Below are positions 26,782-35,538 of a DNA stretch of 64,000 nt, piece after piece. The notes under the pieces were generated by a model that was given only the letters and a program-made list of their open reading frames with translations, had not been told where the DNA came from and made no database searches. A program made the translations under genes and the position numbers. Position 1 is the first letter of the stretch. Each line of letters starts with the position of its first letter. Source of the stretch: HXMU1420-13 sp965249965 (lineage in GTDB: Bacteria > Bacteroidota > Rhodothermia > Balneolales > Balneolaceae); contig OZ252262.1 of assembly GCA_965249965.1 (NCBI GenBank), positions 2,170,001-2,234,000 on the forward strand, read 5' to 3'.

Positions 26782-28236
26782 ATGAGATATGTGCTCCTTT
26801 TATTTATGATGCTTCAGTTCGATTTGGGGTGGTCTCAGGAACCGGTAAAGGTGGGTAGTAAACTATTTAACGAGTCGGTGATATTAAGTGAAATGCTTAC
26901 CCAGATTATTGAAAATGAAGGAGAGGAGGTTATAAATTTTAAGCAACTTGGAGGCACTAGAATTCTTTGGAATGCGCTACTTGAAGGAGAAATTGATATC
27001 TATCCTGACTACACTGGTACGTTAATTTACGAGATACTGGGTGAGTCTACTTACTTATCCATACATGAAATAAATACACAATTATTATCCAAAGGCGTTC
27101 AAATAACGAATCCAATTGGGTTTAACAACACCTATGCACTTGGAATGAAGAAAGATTTAGCCGACGAATTAGGGATTGATAAAATTTCTGATTTAAAAGA
27201 AATACCAAACTTAAAACTTGGTTTCAGTAATGAGTTTTTAGATCGAAATGATGGTTGGCCGGGTTTACGTGATCATTATCAGTTGGACCAGAACAATGTA
27301 ATTGGATTGGATCATGACCTGGCATATCGCGGTCTTGACGCAGGGTCTATTCAAATTATAGACCTGTATTCTACAGATGCTGAAATCAATTATTATGATT
27401 TGAAAGTATTAGAGGATGATGAGGATTTTTTCCCTCGATATGATGCTGTACTCGTTTATCGAATAGATGTAGATGAACAAATAATATCTGCAATAAAAAA
27501 GTTAGAAAGCGCTATCTCTGAGTCTGAAATGATCGCAATGAACGCAGACGTTAAAATCGAGGGCCTTAACGAAATTGAGGTTGCATCCAATTTTTTGGGA
27601 CAGTTTTTGGAAATTAATTCAACTCGTAAAGCCCAAACTATTGGTCAAAGATTAGCGAAAAATACAATCGACCACCTTTTTTTAGTGGCAATATCACTAT
27701 TTCTCGCCATTATAATTGCAATTCCACTGGGTGTTATCGCAGTTAAATCAACCAGGCTTGAGCAACCAATTTTGACTGTAGTTGGAATTATGCAAACCAT
27801 TCCCTCACTGGCATTGCTAGTATTCATGATACCATTATTCGGTATAGGAACTCTTCCTGCTTTGGCAGCTCTATTTTTATATAGCTTGTTACCGGTAGTA
27901 AGAAATACACATTCTGGTTTGGTCGATATAGATCCGGCGCTTAAACAATCGGCCCATGCCTTAGGACTTCCCGCAACGATTATACTCAAGAAAATTGAAC
28001 TACCTCTCGCTTTGCCCACCATACTTGCAGGAATTAAAACTTCTGCTGTAATAAATGTTGGTACAGCTACTTTAGGTGCATTGATAGGTGCAGGTGGATA
28101 TGGCCAACCAATACTTACCGGAATCCGATTAGATGATATGTCACTTATACTAGAAGGAGCAGTTCCTGCTGCATTGTTAGCGATATTTATTCAATCTGGA
28201 TTCGACATAATTCAGAAAAGGTGGAGTTATCGCTGA
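26782..28236 (+). CDS. fused substrate-binding protein / permease of an osmoprotectant ABC importer
   Basis: A 484-residue protein. A signal or anchor segment (1-18) leads to a periplasmic OpuAC/OpuCC-like binding domain (about 20-280: VKVGSKLFNESVILSEML, GEIDIYPDYTGTLIYE). A binding-protein-dependent permease domain follows (about 290-480) with five to six membrane helices and the EAA-type loop SAHALGLPATIILKKIELPLALPTILAG. Binding protein before permease in one chain places the receptor in the periplasm, tethered to the channel. The ATPase gene ends 1 bp before this start. The likely role is uptake of a compatible solute such as glycine betaine, choline or proline betaine, consistent with a marine habitat; the ligand is not certain. 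Confidence 0.9.
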   Translation: MRYVLLLFMMLQFDLGWSQEPVKVGSKLFNESVILSEMLTQIIENEGEEVINFKQLGGTRILWNALLEGEIDIYPDYTGTLIYEILGESTYLSIHEINTQLLSKGVQITNPIGFNNTYALGMKKDLADELGIDKISDLKEIPNLKLGFSNEFLDRNDGWPGLRDHYQLDQNNVIGLDHDLAYRGLDAGSIQIIDLYSTDAEINYYDLKVLEDDEDFFPRYDAVLVYRIDVDEQIISAIKKLESAISESEMIAMNADVKIEGLNEIEVASNFLGQFLEINSTRKAQTIGQRLAKNTIDHLFLVAISLFLAIIIAIPLGVIAVKSTRLEQPILTVVGIMQTIPSLALLVFMIPLFGIGTLPALAALFLYSLLPVVRNTHSGLVDIDPALKQSAHALGLPATIILKKIELPLALPTILAGIKTSAVINVGTATLGALIGAGGYGQPILTGIRLDDMSLILEGAVPAALLAIFIQSGFDIIQKRWSYR

Positions 28237-28237
28237 C

Positions 28238-28271
28238 TGAATGACATAAAAAATTTTGTCAGTTCATTTTT
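28238..28271 (+). terminator. probable terminator after the ABC importer
   Basis: TGAATGACA pairs with TGTCAGTTCA, allowing one bulged G, around an AT-rich loop, and is followed by five T. It starts immediately after the permease stop codon. Confidence 0.6.
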
Positions 28272-28640
28272 GAGTTGGAATCGTATAACTCCTTTGCCTG
28301 AAATAAGTATGAGCGTTTTCTCACATTCCACGCGCAAATACGTTTATGCTTACCGGATATTGTTCGTAATGAGTAATTTAATTCATCTCTAACTTCAATT
28401 ATAACAATAAGTAATCGGTAGTAAACTATTATAACTTATAATTTCAACGGATTTGAAAGGGTAACGTAGTTGAATTTTCAAAAATAATTGAAAGTAGCGC
28501 TTCCAATAACCCTTTGCACTGCATAGGATTAGAGAATTTAAAAACAGTTTATGTAATTGATAAATAACGTTTTAATAAAATTAATGGAACGGGCTTCAAT
28601 AGTGTAACCGTTTTAAAAGCGACTTTAACATTAATCAAAT
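28272..28640 (+). other. long leader region before the rhodopsin gene
   Basis: About 370 bp with no reading frame of note. It is AT-rich and contains TGTAACCGTTTTAA at about 28,602, which matches the LacI-type pattern in one half only, and AGCGCTTCCAA at about 28,497, echoing the region upstream of 17547. I cannot assign a promoter or riboswitch. The length suggests complex promoter control of the rhodopsin or a long 5' UTR. Confidence 0.4.
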
Positions 28641-29360
28641 ATGCTAAAAATGAATTTAAATTTGCTCTTCGCATCTACTATTGAAACTGGTGATGTTGTT
28701 GGATTTACATTTTTCATTGGTACTATGGCTATGCTTGCAGCAACTGTGTTTTTCTTTGCTGAGCGTGGAAACGTGCCTGAAAAATGGAGACTCTCCCTAA
28801 CTGTTTCCGGACTTATTACTGGTATCGCAGCTGTTCACTATTATTACATGCGCGATTACTACTTAACATTAGGCTCTAGTCCTACGGAATTCCGTTACAT
28901 CGATTGGGTTTTAACTGTACCTTTAATGTGTGTTGAATTTTACCTATTAACTCGCCCATACGGTGCAAAAGGAAAAACTCTTTTCCTTTTGATCGTTGCA
29001 TCTATCGGTATGTTAGTAACAGGTTACATTGGTGAAGCAATTCAGCCTGAGTCAACTATTCTTTGGGGTACTATTTCTACCATCTTCTACTTATACATTG
29101 TGTACGAAGTATTTGCTGGTGATACTGCAAAACTTGCTAAAAACTCAGATAATCCTGCGTTAAATCAGGCAATGTTCTTACTCAAAATATTCATCACATT
29201 AGGCTGGTCGGTGTATCCGATAGGTTACATGACAATGGACGGCAACTTGCTTGCAGGTCTTGGTAACATTGATGTGATTTATAACCTTGCCGATGCTATC
29301 AATAAAATCGGATTCGGTTTAGTAATCTACTACGTAGCTACATCAGCTAGCTCAAAGTAA
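28641..29360 (+). CDS. proteorhodopsin, green-absorbing proton pump
   Basis: A 239-residue, seven-helix microbial rhodopsin. The proton acceptor is Asp88, in RYIDW, with His66 (AAVHYYYMR) as its expected partner. Thr92 and the donor Glu99 complete the DTE proton-pump motif of helix C, and Lys222 in ADAINKIGFG forms the retinal Schiff base. The spectral-tuning position (105 in classical proteorhodopsin numbering) is Met96, as in green-absorbing marine Bacteroidota pumps. It should export protons in light from the inner membrane. The blh gene for retinal formation lies just downstream on the other strand. A long leader precedes it and a strong terminator follows. Confidence 0.97.
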   Translation: MLKMNLNLLFASTIETGDVVGFTFFIGTMAMLAATVFFFAERGNVPEKWRLSLTVSGLITGIAAVHYYYMRDYYLTLGSSPTEFRYIDWVLTVPLMCVEFYLLTRPYGAKGKTLFLLIVASIGMLVTGYIGEAIQPESTILWGTISTIFYLYIVYEVFAGDTAKLAKNSDNPALNQAMFLLKIFITLGWSVYPIGYMTMDGNLLAGLGNIDVIYNLADAINKIGFGLVIYYVATSASSK

Positions 29361-29387
29361 TTGCAAATTAAATTAAGTTTGCTCTTC

Positions 29388-29419
29388 AAAGGCGTTCAGT
29401 ATACTGAGCGCCTTTTTTT
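29388..29419 (+). terminator. rho-independent terminator after proteorhodopsin
   Basis: AAAGGCGTTCAGTA (29388-29401) pairs with TACTGAGCGCCTTT (29402-29415) apart from one G-U pair, followed by further T. In the folded RNA the central TATA would form the tight loop. Confidence 0.88.
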
Positions 29420-29494
29420 GTTTAGTGATATAGGCACTGATGCTTTGAGTTTCGGGAATTAGGTTTGGATATAATTGTCAGAACGCACATTTTC

Positions 29495-29632
29495 TTTGTC
29501 CCTTTGTCCCTTTGTCCCTTTGTCCCTTTGTCCCTTTGTCCCTTTGTCCCTTTGTCCCTTTGTCCCTTTGTCCCTTTGTCCCTTTGTCCCTTTGTCCCTT
29601 TGTCCCTTTGTCCCTTTGTCCCTTTGTCCCTT
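29495..29632. repeat. 8-bp tandem repeat array, unit GTCCCTTT
   Basis: Sixteen perfect, uninterrupted copies of GTCCCTTT run from 29498 to 29625, followed by a 7-base partial copy that runs into the blh stop codon (29631-29633). Because 8 is not a multiple of 3, every frame reads through as an eight-residue repeat (GTKGQRDK on minus, CPFVPLSL on plus); those frames are not genes. There are no spacers, so it is not CRISPR. Perfect short units like this usually vary in copy number by replication slippage. Confidence 0.98.
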
Positions 29633-30557
29633 AGGATCGATCCCAACGCATATATAGTTTTTCAACTACCAGCATGTGTGGTAAAGTGAGCACAGCTATG
29701 ACTACAAAAAGAAGAGAGACTAAAAGCTCTTCATTCCCAAACGCATTGAGCATATTATAAACAAAGAGTAGCCCGAGATAAGAAAGAAGGCTAAATAAAA
29801 AGGACTCTTTAAAAAACCATCCAAAATTCACTCTGTGTTCTTTTGAGCTTAGATACCGTAGCATTACTAAAGCGTGATTGTAGGAGTGCCAGATGCCAAA
29901 ATAAATGGAAAACGCCCAAACCAAATCACAAAAAATGAATAACGCTGGCACAATTAACGCATCAACAATAAATACGAGTTTATGTTCTTTTTGCTGTTTC
30001 GAGACCAACAACACAAACAGGTAGATAACCGGGTAAACTCCGGCGATGATCCACATCACAAGTATTGGATCATACACACCGGCACTAAGGTCCGCGATTG
30101 AAATATTCGTTACTGCTTCAATAATCGATGAGGAGTATTCAAGGTCACCATATACAATAAGTCCGACAACTGTTATTCCCCGACCTATATGAATTGCCCA
30201 TTGTTCCCATCCTGTAAAGTTAAAGCGCATCGCATCCGCCTGACCAAAGTGATACAACGTGATTAGCAGAAAAAACATAAAGCTGAAGAATGGGAAGAAG
30301 ATCCAAAACACGGAATAGATTCCCATCAATACAAAATATTGAATGTAGAAGCGTTTGTTAAGCGTGTATGGATTCCAGCCTTCCAGATTTCCATCAATGT
30401 GATGATCGAGCGCCCCATGTGGCATACCAATCAACAAAATCACTAGCCCTAATAGAAGGTATCTGGAATTTTCAGCGAAATCAGGGGCAAACTGATTAAT
30501 TGCTATTGCTACAAGAGCGATAAGTGTCTGTAATATAATACGTTGTGGCGCGTTCAT
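29631..30557 (-). CDS. blh: Brp/Blh family beta-carotene 15,15'-dioxygenase
   Basis: A 308-residue integral membrane protein with about eight hydrophobic helices. Conserved histidine motifs are GMPHGALDHH (His47, Asp51, His52), LYHFGQADAM and GIWHSYNHALVML, the expected iron ligands of Blh. It cleaves beta-carotene to two retinal molecules, the chromophore of the proteorhodopsin encoded convergently at 28641. The stop codon overlaps the last partial unit of the 8-bp repeat array, so the 3' untranslated region of blh would consist of the repeat. It starts 53 bp after the GH57 gene on the same strand. Carotenoid synthesis genes are not in the window. Confidence 0.95.
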   Translation of the reverse strand: MNAPQRIILQTLIALVAIAINQFAPDFAENSRYLLLGLVILLIGMPHGALDHHIDGNLEGWNPYTLNKRFYIQYFVLMGIYSVFWIFFPFFSFMFFLLITLYHFGQADAMRFNFTGWEQWAIHIGRGITVVGLIVYGDLEYSSSIIEAVTNISIADLSAGVYDPILVMWIIAGVYPVIYLFVLLVSKQQKEHKLVFIVDALIVPALFIFCDLVWAFSIYFGIWHSYNHALVMLRYLSSKEHRVNFGWFFKESFLFSLLSYLGLLFVYNMLNAFGNEELLVSLLFVVIAVLTLPHMLVVEKLYMRWDRS

Positions 30558-30610
30558 CTAGGAATATAGTTTCAGGATTAACAGGCCCAAAAGCAATAGC
30601 ATTCACAATT

Positions 30611-33600
30611 CTACTTTAATAGCATCATTTTTTTTGTAGTGATAACAGTACCATTAGCACTTAGCTGATAGAAATAGACTCCTGTAGAAAGTCCATTTGC
30701 CTGAAATGTAGTACTATGAAACCCTGCTTGTTGTCGTTGATTGACTAAAACAGCAATTTCTCTGCCTAATAGATCGAAAACCGTTAATTTCACATTACTT
30801 GCTCCTGATAATTCATACACAATTTCAGTTGTTGGATTAAAGGGATTTGGATAGTTCTGCAAAAGCCGAAAATTCGATGGGAGTATCTCTTCAGGTTCTG
30901 ATGATGTTAATATGTAATTAAATTCTAGCAATTCATTCGTATCGATATTCCCATCATTATTACCCGAAGGAAGCTGAGCTACTAACGATCCACCATCATC
31001 ACTTTGATACGTTCCTAAAGCCAAGAAAAGGGAAGAAGGGATCTCACCAAATTCTGTTTCAATATTGATTACACCCTCCAGGTAACTACCTGCATTCGAT
31101 TCCGCTCCTTCAGACTGGTCAAACCAAGAATTGTAATTATTGGATTGTTCGTTGGCAAGGAAAGCTCCCCATGCTGCTACTTCACCTGCTTTTGCCCAAG
31201 GGCTAAAAGTCATTATACCTAGTTCATCAGCAATAAATATGAATTTGTCTTCTGATCCGGATGTGGCTGATTCTGTAGCTACATAAAGAAAGGGACTGTC
31301 CCAGTCTGCATACAAATTAAGCCCATTATTACTCAATATTGCTACTGCGTTTTCATCTAGATTTCCATCCATTAAAAAAGCATGATTTTCGTTGCCACCA
31401 TAGTTGCCTCCTCCATTATTGGTGGTGCCAAAATCGATCAGATAATCATTTCCATTATTATTATCCCAGGAATCATTGGAGTAATGAATCACAAAATTAA
31501 CTCGATGAACGTCTTGTTCGGGTTTGTTAAATGGACCAATTTTTAAGGTCAATGTGGCGGAGTCTGAGTTAAACTCCATGGGACTTTCAACTTCAGGACC
31601 TGATTCGTTGAATAATACTGAACCAACAGGGTGATATACTGCGTTTGGAGTGACCCAGTTACTGCCCTGATTATTCACTCCCCAATGAAGCATGGCTTGC
31701 TGAGTAGCATCAGTAACTAAAATAGTCAATGTATCATTAGCGGTTGGGCTTTCAGGAAAGATTTCAACTCTCGTATTCCCAGAGTTTCCGCTATTTCCAC
31801 CACCTGTAGTGGTATTTGCTCCAACCCATACATACTGTATCAACGAACGAGAAGTATTCCCTCTTGAATCTATTGCTTCAACATAGTATTCGATATAGGT
31901 ATTGTTATAGTCAGCAATGGAAGTACGATATTCCTTTGCCTTGAAACTAGGAGCACTATTTGTTCGGCTTTCATTTTCAATACCATTCATATCAATAACT
32001 TTCCAGGCAGTATCGCTCTGTTGAATTTGGCTAAATGCTCTTGTTCGCTGATCAAAATCATCCGCGGCTATGGCTCGATATTTTAGAGAAACGGACTCTA
32101 ATCCATTTACATCAAAAGCGTACGTCCAAACTTCAAAGTCATTCTCCTGAGGAATAGTCCATTCAAGTCCACCGGGATTGTATGGTTCTCTTTGAGGTTT
32201 AAAAATCGATGGTGGCGTATTATCACTTTCATCTCCGGCAATGGCATTTTGTGCTTTTTGAACCGCTAAGTTTGAAGCTGTTGTCGGATGCGTATCCCAG
32301 ACGCCATCAATTGAATTATCCCAATACCAATAATCGCTAGCCTGAGCATTCAATAAATAGGTAACAGCGTCTTCTGTATCTGAACTTGAGGGATTTACTT
32401 CTTTCGCGTGTTCTACGAAATTTTTAGCTGCAGTAACAACTCCCCAGCTATTTCGATCCGGACTATAGTTATCACTACCAGGATCGCCCAACCATTTTTT
32501 GAATTCCGGGTCGCCATTGTCGGCACCAGCCCAACTACCTGGTTCAACATGAATGATGTCATTCTCATCTGGTGGAAATAAATCTAAATAATCCTGAATA
32601 GTGGTGGGAACAAATCTATCAGGTTGGTTAGCTGCCCAATCAACAAAGGCCTGAAAATTGCCGTTATAATATCCTTCAGACCCACCGCCAAAATTGTCAC
32701 CGTCGTGATGTAAGACAATAAGGATGGGATGATCTGGATCAGTATTATAAGCTTCTAGTTGGCTCATAACAGATTCATATTGAAGAGCTCCAAATCCACC
32801 GCGACCATCTTCATTTCCAAGATATCTGGAGGTAGGTACGGCAATAATTCTAGAAGTCTCTCCGGTATTTGGATCTGTGTACTCTACATAATGAGGCTGA
32901 TGTCCCCATTGAGCAGAAACCTGAGTTGGAGCCCATAAATTATTCAACTGTACCCAGTCATTCGGATTTGGATTCTGAACGTCTGCTTGATTTGGTTCAT
33001 ATAAGTTACCGCCAGAATTATATGGATAGCCTTCTGCTGCTCGGTCAAAATGAATGTTGTCAACTAATGCCCATTCAATCCCTTCATCTTCAAGTGCAGG
33101 TATCATATCTAGAGCAAAAGCATTTTCAGGAGGGAATATTCCTTTTGAATAAGTTCCATCAAAAGTTGAAGATAAAATCTGCTTATGTTTTTGGATTTGA
33201 GCTCGAATGTCATCATATCCTATCAGACCCATGAGTGGGTGATAGTATCCAAATCCAATCATATCCATCCTTGGATTCCCTTCTGATGTTGTTTGATTTA
33301 TGACTGAATTCCACGGACTTGTCCAATTCTGGAAATTCCCATTGCCGTTTTGTTCAAGAAGATTCAAATTTTCTACCAGCGAACCAGAAAAACTGACTGA
33401 TGCTCCAGCATGTGGAAGGTTTGCATCTATTCCTTTTTGAACCGCTATTTTAGGCCAGTTAGTGTAAGGCCCCGTTCTGGAATTGTGGATATCAAATACA
33501 GAATAAGGGTAATAATTATTGGCTTCGGTCTCTAAAATTGTTTCACCTGGCCAATATAAAGGTTGGTGCATATGCCAAAGAAAGGCAATGTAAATAGGTG

Positions 33601-33688
33601 GATTGTTAGATTTTTGGTGATCAATCTCTTGCGAAGACAAAGAGTTTGAGATGATCAATACAAAAAGTAGAGTAAGGAATATTCTCAT
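30611..33688 (-). CDS. secreted glycoside hydrolase family 57 protein with sorting domain
   Basis: A 1025-residue exported protein (signal peptide 1-20). Residues ~30-420 form a GH57 catalytic region. FLWHMHQP carries the family's first conserved histidine motif, and GIFPPENAF (probably around the nucleophile) and LHHDGDNFGGG (probably around the acid/base) are further conserved regions. A beta-rich, starch-binding-like module follows (about 650-770, VEIFPESPTANDTLTI). A further domain beginning near NHAFLMDGNLDE precedes a terminal NYPNPFNPTTEI sorting domain. GH57 enzymes act on alpha-glucans, so extracellular starch or glycogen breakdown is likely. A perfect LacI-type operator lies 15 bp upstream of the start. 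Confidence 0.88.
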   Translation of the reverse strand: MRIFLTLLFVLIISNSLSSQEIDHQKSNNPPIYIAFLWHMHQPLYWPGETILETEANNYYPYSVFDIHNSRTGPYTNWPKIAVQKGIDANLPHAGASVSFSGSLVENLNLLEQNGNGNFQNWTSPWNSVINQTTSEGNPRMDMIGFGYYHPLMGLIGYDDIRAQIQKHKQILSSTFDGTYSKGIFPPENAFALDMIPALEDEGIEWALVDNIHFDRAAEGYPYNSGGNLYEPNQADVQNPNPNDWVQLNNLWAPTQVSAQWGHQPHYVEYTDPNTGETSRIIAVPTSRYLGNEDGRGGFGALQYESVMSQLEAYNTDPDHPILIVLHHDGDNFGGGSEGYYNGNFQAFVDWAANQPDRFVPTTIQDYLDLFPPDENDIIHVEPGSWAGADNGDPEFKKWLGDPGSDNYSPDRNSWGVVTAAKNFVEHAKEVNPSSSDTEDAVTYLLNAQASDYWYWDNSIDGVWDTHPTTASNLAVQKAQNAIAGDESDNTPPSIFKPQREPYNPGGLEWTIPQENDFEVWTYAFDVNGLESVSLKYRAIAADDFDQRTRAFSQIQQSDTAWKVIDMNGIENESRTNSAPSFKAKEYRTSIADYNNTYIEYYVEAIDSRGNTSRSLIQYVWVGANTTTGGGNSGNSGNTRVEIFPESPTANDTLTILVTDATQQAMLHWGVNNQGSNWVTPNAVYHPVGSVLFNESGPEVESPMEFNSDSATLTLKIGPFNKPEQDVHRVNFVIHYSNDSWDNNNGNDYLIDFGTTNNGGGNYGGNENHAFLMDGNLDENAVAILSNNGLNLYADWDSPFLYVATESATSGSEDKFIFIADELGIMTFSPWAKAGEVAAWGAFLANEQSNNYNSWFDQSEGAESNAGSYLEGVINIETEFGEIPSSLFLALGTYQSDDGGSLVAQLPSGNNDGNIDTNELLEFNYILTSSEPEEILPSNFRLLQNYPNPFNPTTEIVYELSGASNVKLTVFDLLGREIAVLVNQRQQAGFHSTTFQANGLSTGVYFYQLSANGTVITTKKMMLLK

Positions 33689-33703
33689 GATTGTAAGTCT
33701 ATT

Positions 33704-33717
33704 TGTAAGCGCTTACA
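33704..33717. promoter_or_regulatory. LacI-type operator upstream of the GH57 gene
   Basis: TGTAAGCGCTTACA is a perfect 14-bp palindrome of the LacI-family type. It ends the short leader of the GH57 gene, whose ATG begins at 33688 on the minus strand. With the site at 21028 it suggests one sugar-controlled regulon. Confidence 0.78.
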
Positions 33718-33765
33718 TTTTAATAAATAACTAGTAGAAATTCTAGGTATTAATACAAGAAAGGA

Positions 33766-34680
33766 TTAAAGGTAGGCATAGCTTTCTTTGGTACTTTCTC
33801 CCTTATCAATTTTGTCATATAGAGAGTAGATGTACAGTATTATTACACCGAAAAGTGTTCCAGAAAGTAGTAAGGTAATATTTGCTAGCCCCGCAGTTGA
33901 GAAAGCAATTCTAATTAGAACCGTAGTTACAACAAATCCGGTATTTCGGATTATAAGACTATAACGATCTGTATACCTAAATGAAGCAACTAGTATTAGA
34001 ACATCAACAAGTATCAAAGCTGTAAAAAATTCATTATAGAAGATTTTGTTGAAATCTTTTACTTCAGTAATGAGATTATTATTCAATTGATAAAACTCAA
34101 ACAACCAGTTTCCTAAACTATAAATAGAAAGGCCGAGTAATAAAGGACCTAATATCACACAGAGTGCTTTTTTATAGAATATAAATCCTTCAATATTTTG
34201 AGATCTTGTATGACTTCTTTTCTTGATCAACAGATATCTAAAGACGAAAATGAGGAAAAACATCAATAGAAAACCGACTATATCATAAACTAAAATGAGA
34301 TTTTCGGAACTAAACAGTTCTAAATTTTCAATATCCAATTTTGAAATATCTTTGAATATTCGGCGGATAAGTATCAAAGAAACAATTTCAAACTGTTTTG
34401 CAATTGAAATTGAAAAAGAGCGAGGCAAGTAGTAGACAAGTAGATAAACCTCATACACTAAAATAAAAGAAAACGGAGTATATAAAGCTGCAATAGGATT
34501 ACCGAGAAAAGAAACATACTCTGGGTGAGAGGAAAACCCGCCTATATTAAATATGAATACCAGTAATAAATGAATAATAAATCCAATACTGGCCACATAT
34601 ATTGTTAGAATCTCAATTCTCTCTTTAAGTTTTTCGTTGAAGAATAATTGAAATACTCTTTCTATTGTATTTTTTTCCAT
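33766..34680 (-). CDS. polytopic membrane protein, function unknown
   Basis: A 304-residue protein with about seven to eight hydrophobic segments, beginning IYVASIGFIIHLLLVFIF, and charged loops such as FKDISKLDIENLELF. There is no signal peptide, no known transporter or enzyme motif, and I do not recognise the family. It is transcribed divergently from the hydrolase gene at 34731 with only 50 bp between them. It could be an anchor or sensor-like membrane protein; that is a guess. Confidence 0.65.
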   Translation of the reverse strand: MEKNTIERVFQLFFNEKLKERIEILTIYVASIGFIIHLLLVFIFNIGGFSSHPEYVSFLGNPIAALYTPFSFILVYEVYLLVYYLPRSFSISIAKQFEIVSLILIRRIFKDISKLDIENLELFSSENLILVYDIVGFLLMFFLIFVFRYLLIKKRSHTRSQNIEGFIFYKKALCVILGPLLLGLSIYSLGNWLFEFYQLNNNLITEVKDFNKIFYNEFFTALILVDVLILVASFRYTDRYSLIIRNTGFVVTTVLIRIAFSTAGLANITLLLSGTLFGVIILYIYSLYDKIDKGESTKESYAYL

Positions 34681-34730
34681 AGATTTATAAGCCTACTCTA
34701 TTAACTACTCCAAAACATTAAGGGTTCATT

Positions 34731-35537
34731 TTGTTTAAAAAATCTCTGGTTGCAACAATTCTCACTATGGTTGGGCTATACATAGCGGTTTGCGTTTACT
34801 TTTACTACATCCAAAATGCCATTCTTTTCAATCCTACTGTGCTCGAGCCCGGACATGTATTCGATTACGATTTTGAATTCGAAGAACGCTGGTTTGAAAT
34901 CGGGGACGAAGCACGGGTTCATGCAATCCATGCAAAAACAGATTCCTCAAAAGGGCTGGTGATTTTCTACCATGGAAATGGGGGGAGCACAGATACAGAA
35001 CCTTTTAAATTCGAACTGTTTTTAAACAATGGATATGATGTCCTTTATCCAGATTATCGAGGGTATGGTCTAACCGAAGGTAATATGTGGAATGAAGCTG
35101 ATATGGTTGGGGATATGCAGCTTGTTTATGCTGAAATGACCAAAGACTATGCAGAAGATGATATCATTGTACTTGGATATTCTTTAGGATCCGGTGTAGC
35201 GGCATTAGTGACCGCAGAAAATGATCCAAAAGAATTGATTATCTGGACACCGTACTACAGTATGATGGATATGAAAAACGCAGAGTACTGGTTTTTACCA
35301 GACTTCCTAGTTCGTTATCCACTACGAACTGACTTAGCCTTGCAAACAATTGAAGAACCGATTACAATTTTCTATGCCGGAGAAGATGAGCGTTTACCGG
35401 TTGAGCGAGCAATTAAACTCACAGAGTTTTTAGATGAAAATGACGAGTATATCATTCTGGAAGGGCAAGGCCACAATGGAATTTATTTTAATGAAGAACT
35501 ACAGCAAAAGATGACTGAAATCTTAAAGGAGAACTAA
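34731..35537 (+). CDS. membrane-anchored alpha/beta hydrolase
   Basis: A 268-residue protein read from a TTG start at 34731, preceded by AAGGG. This start includes a clean N-terminal membrane anchor (about 5-28), whereas the first internal ATG would cut it. Hydrolase motifs are FYHGNGG (oxyanion region) and the nucleophile elbow GYSLGSG, with a later Asp (YAGEDERLP) and His (GQGHNG) completing a triad. It resembles the Bem46/YfhR-like group of membrane-tethered serine hydrolases with unknown substrates. Its stop lies 1 bp before the TTG start of rmuC, so the two are translationally linked. Confidence 0.85.
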   Translation: MFKKSLVATILTMVGLYIAVCVYFYYIQNAILFNPTVLEPGHVFDYDFEFEERWFEIGDEARVHAIHAKTDSSKGLVIFYHGNGGSTDTEPFKFELFLNNGYDVLYPDYRGYGLTEGNMWNEADMVGDMQLVYAEMTKDYAEDDIIVLGYSLGSGVAALVTAENDPKELIIWTPYYSMMDMKNAEYWFLPDFLVRYPLRTDLALQTIEEPITIFYAGEDERLPVERAIKLTEFLDENDEYIILEGQGHNGIYFNEELQQKMTEILKEN

Positions 35538-35538
35538 T

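Noticed and set aside
29495..29632. CRISPR-like array
   Set aside because: The 8-bp units are directly adjacent with no spacers and no cas genes are in the window.
29422..29689. Frames encoding GTKGQRDK or CPFVPLSL repeats
   Set aside because: They are translations of the 8-bp tandem array, which is open in every frame; they have no independent start region or domain.
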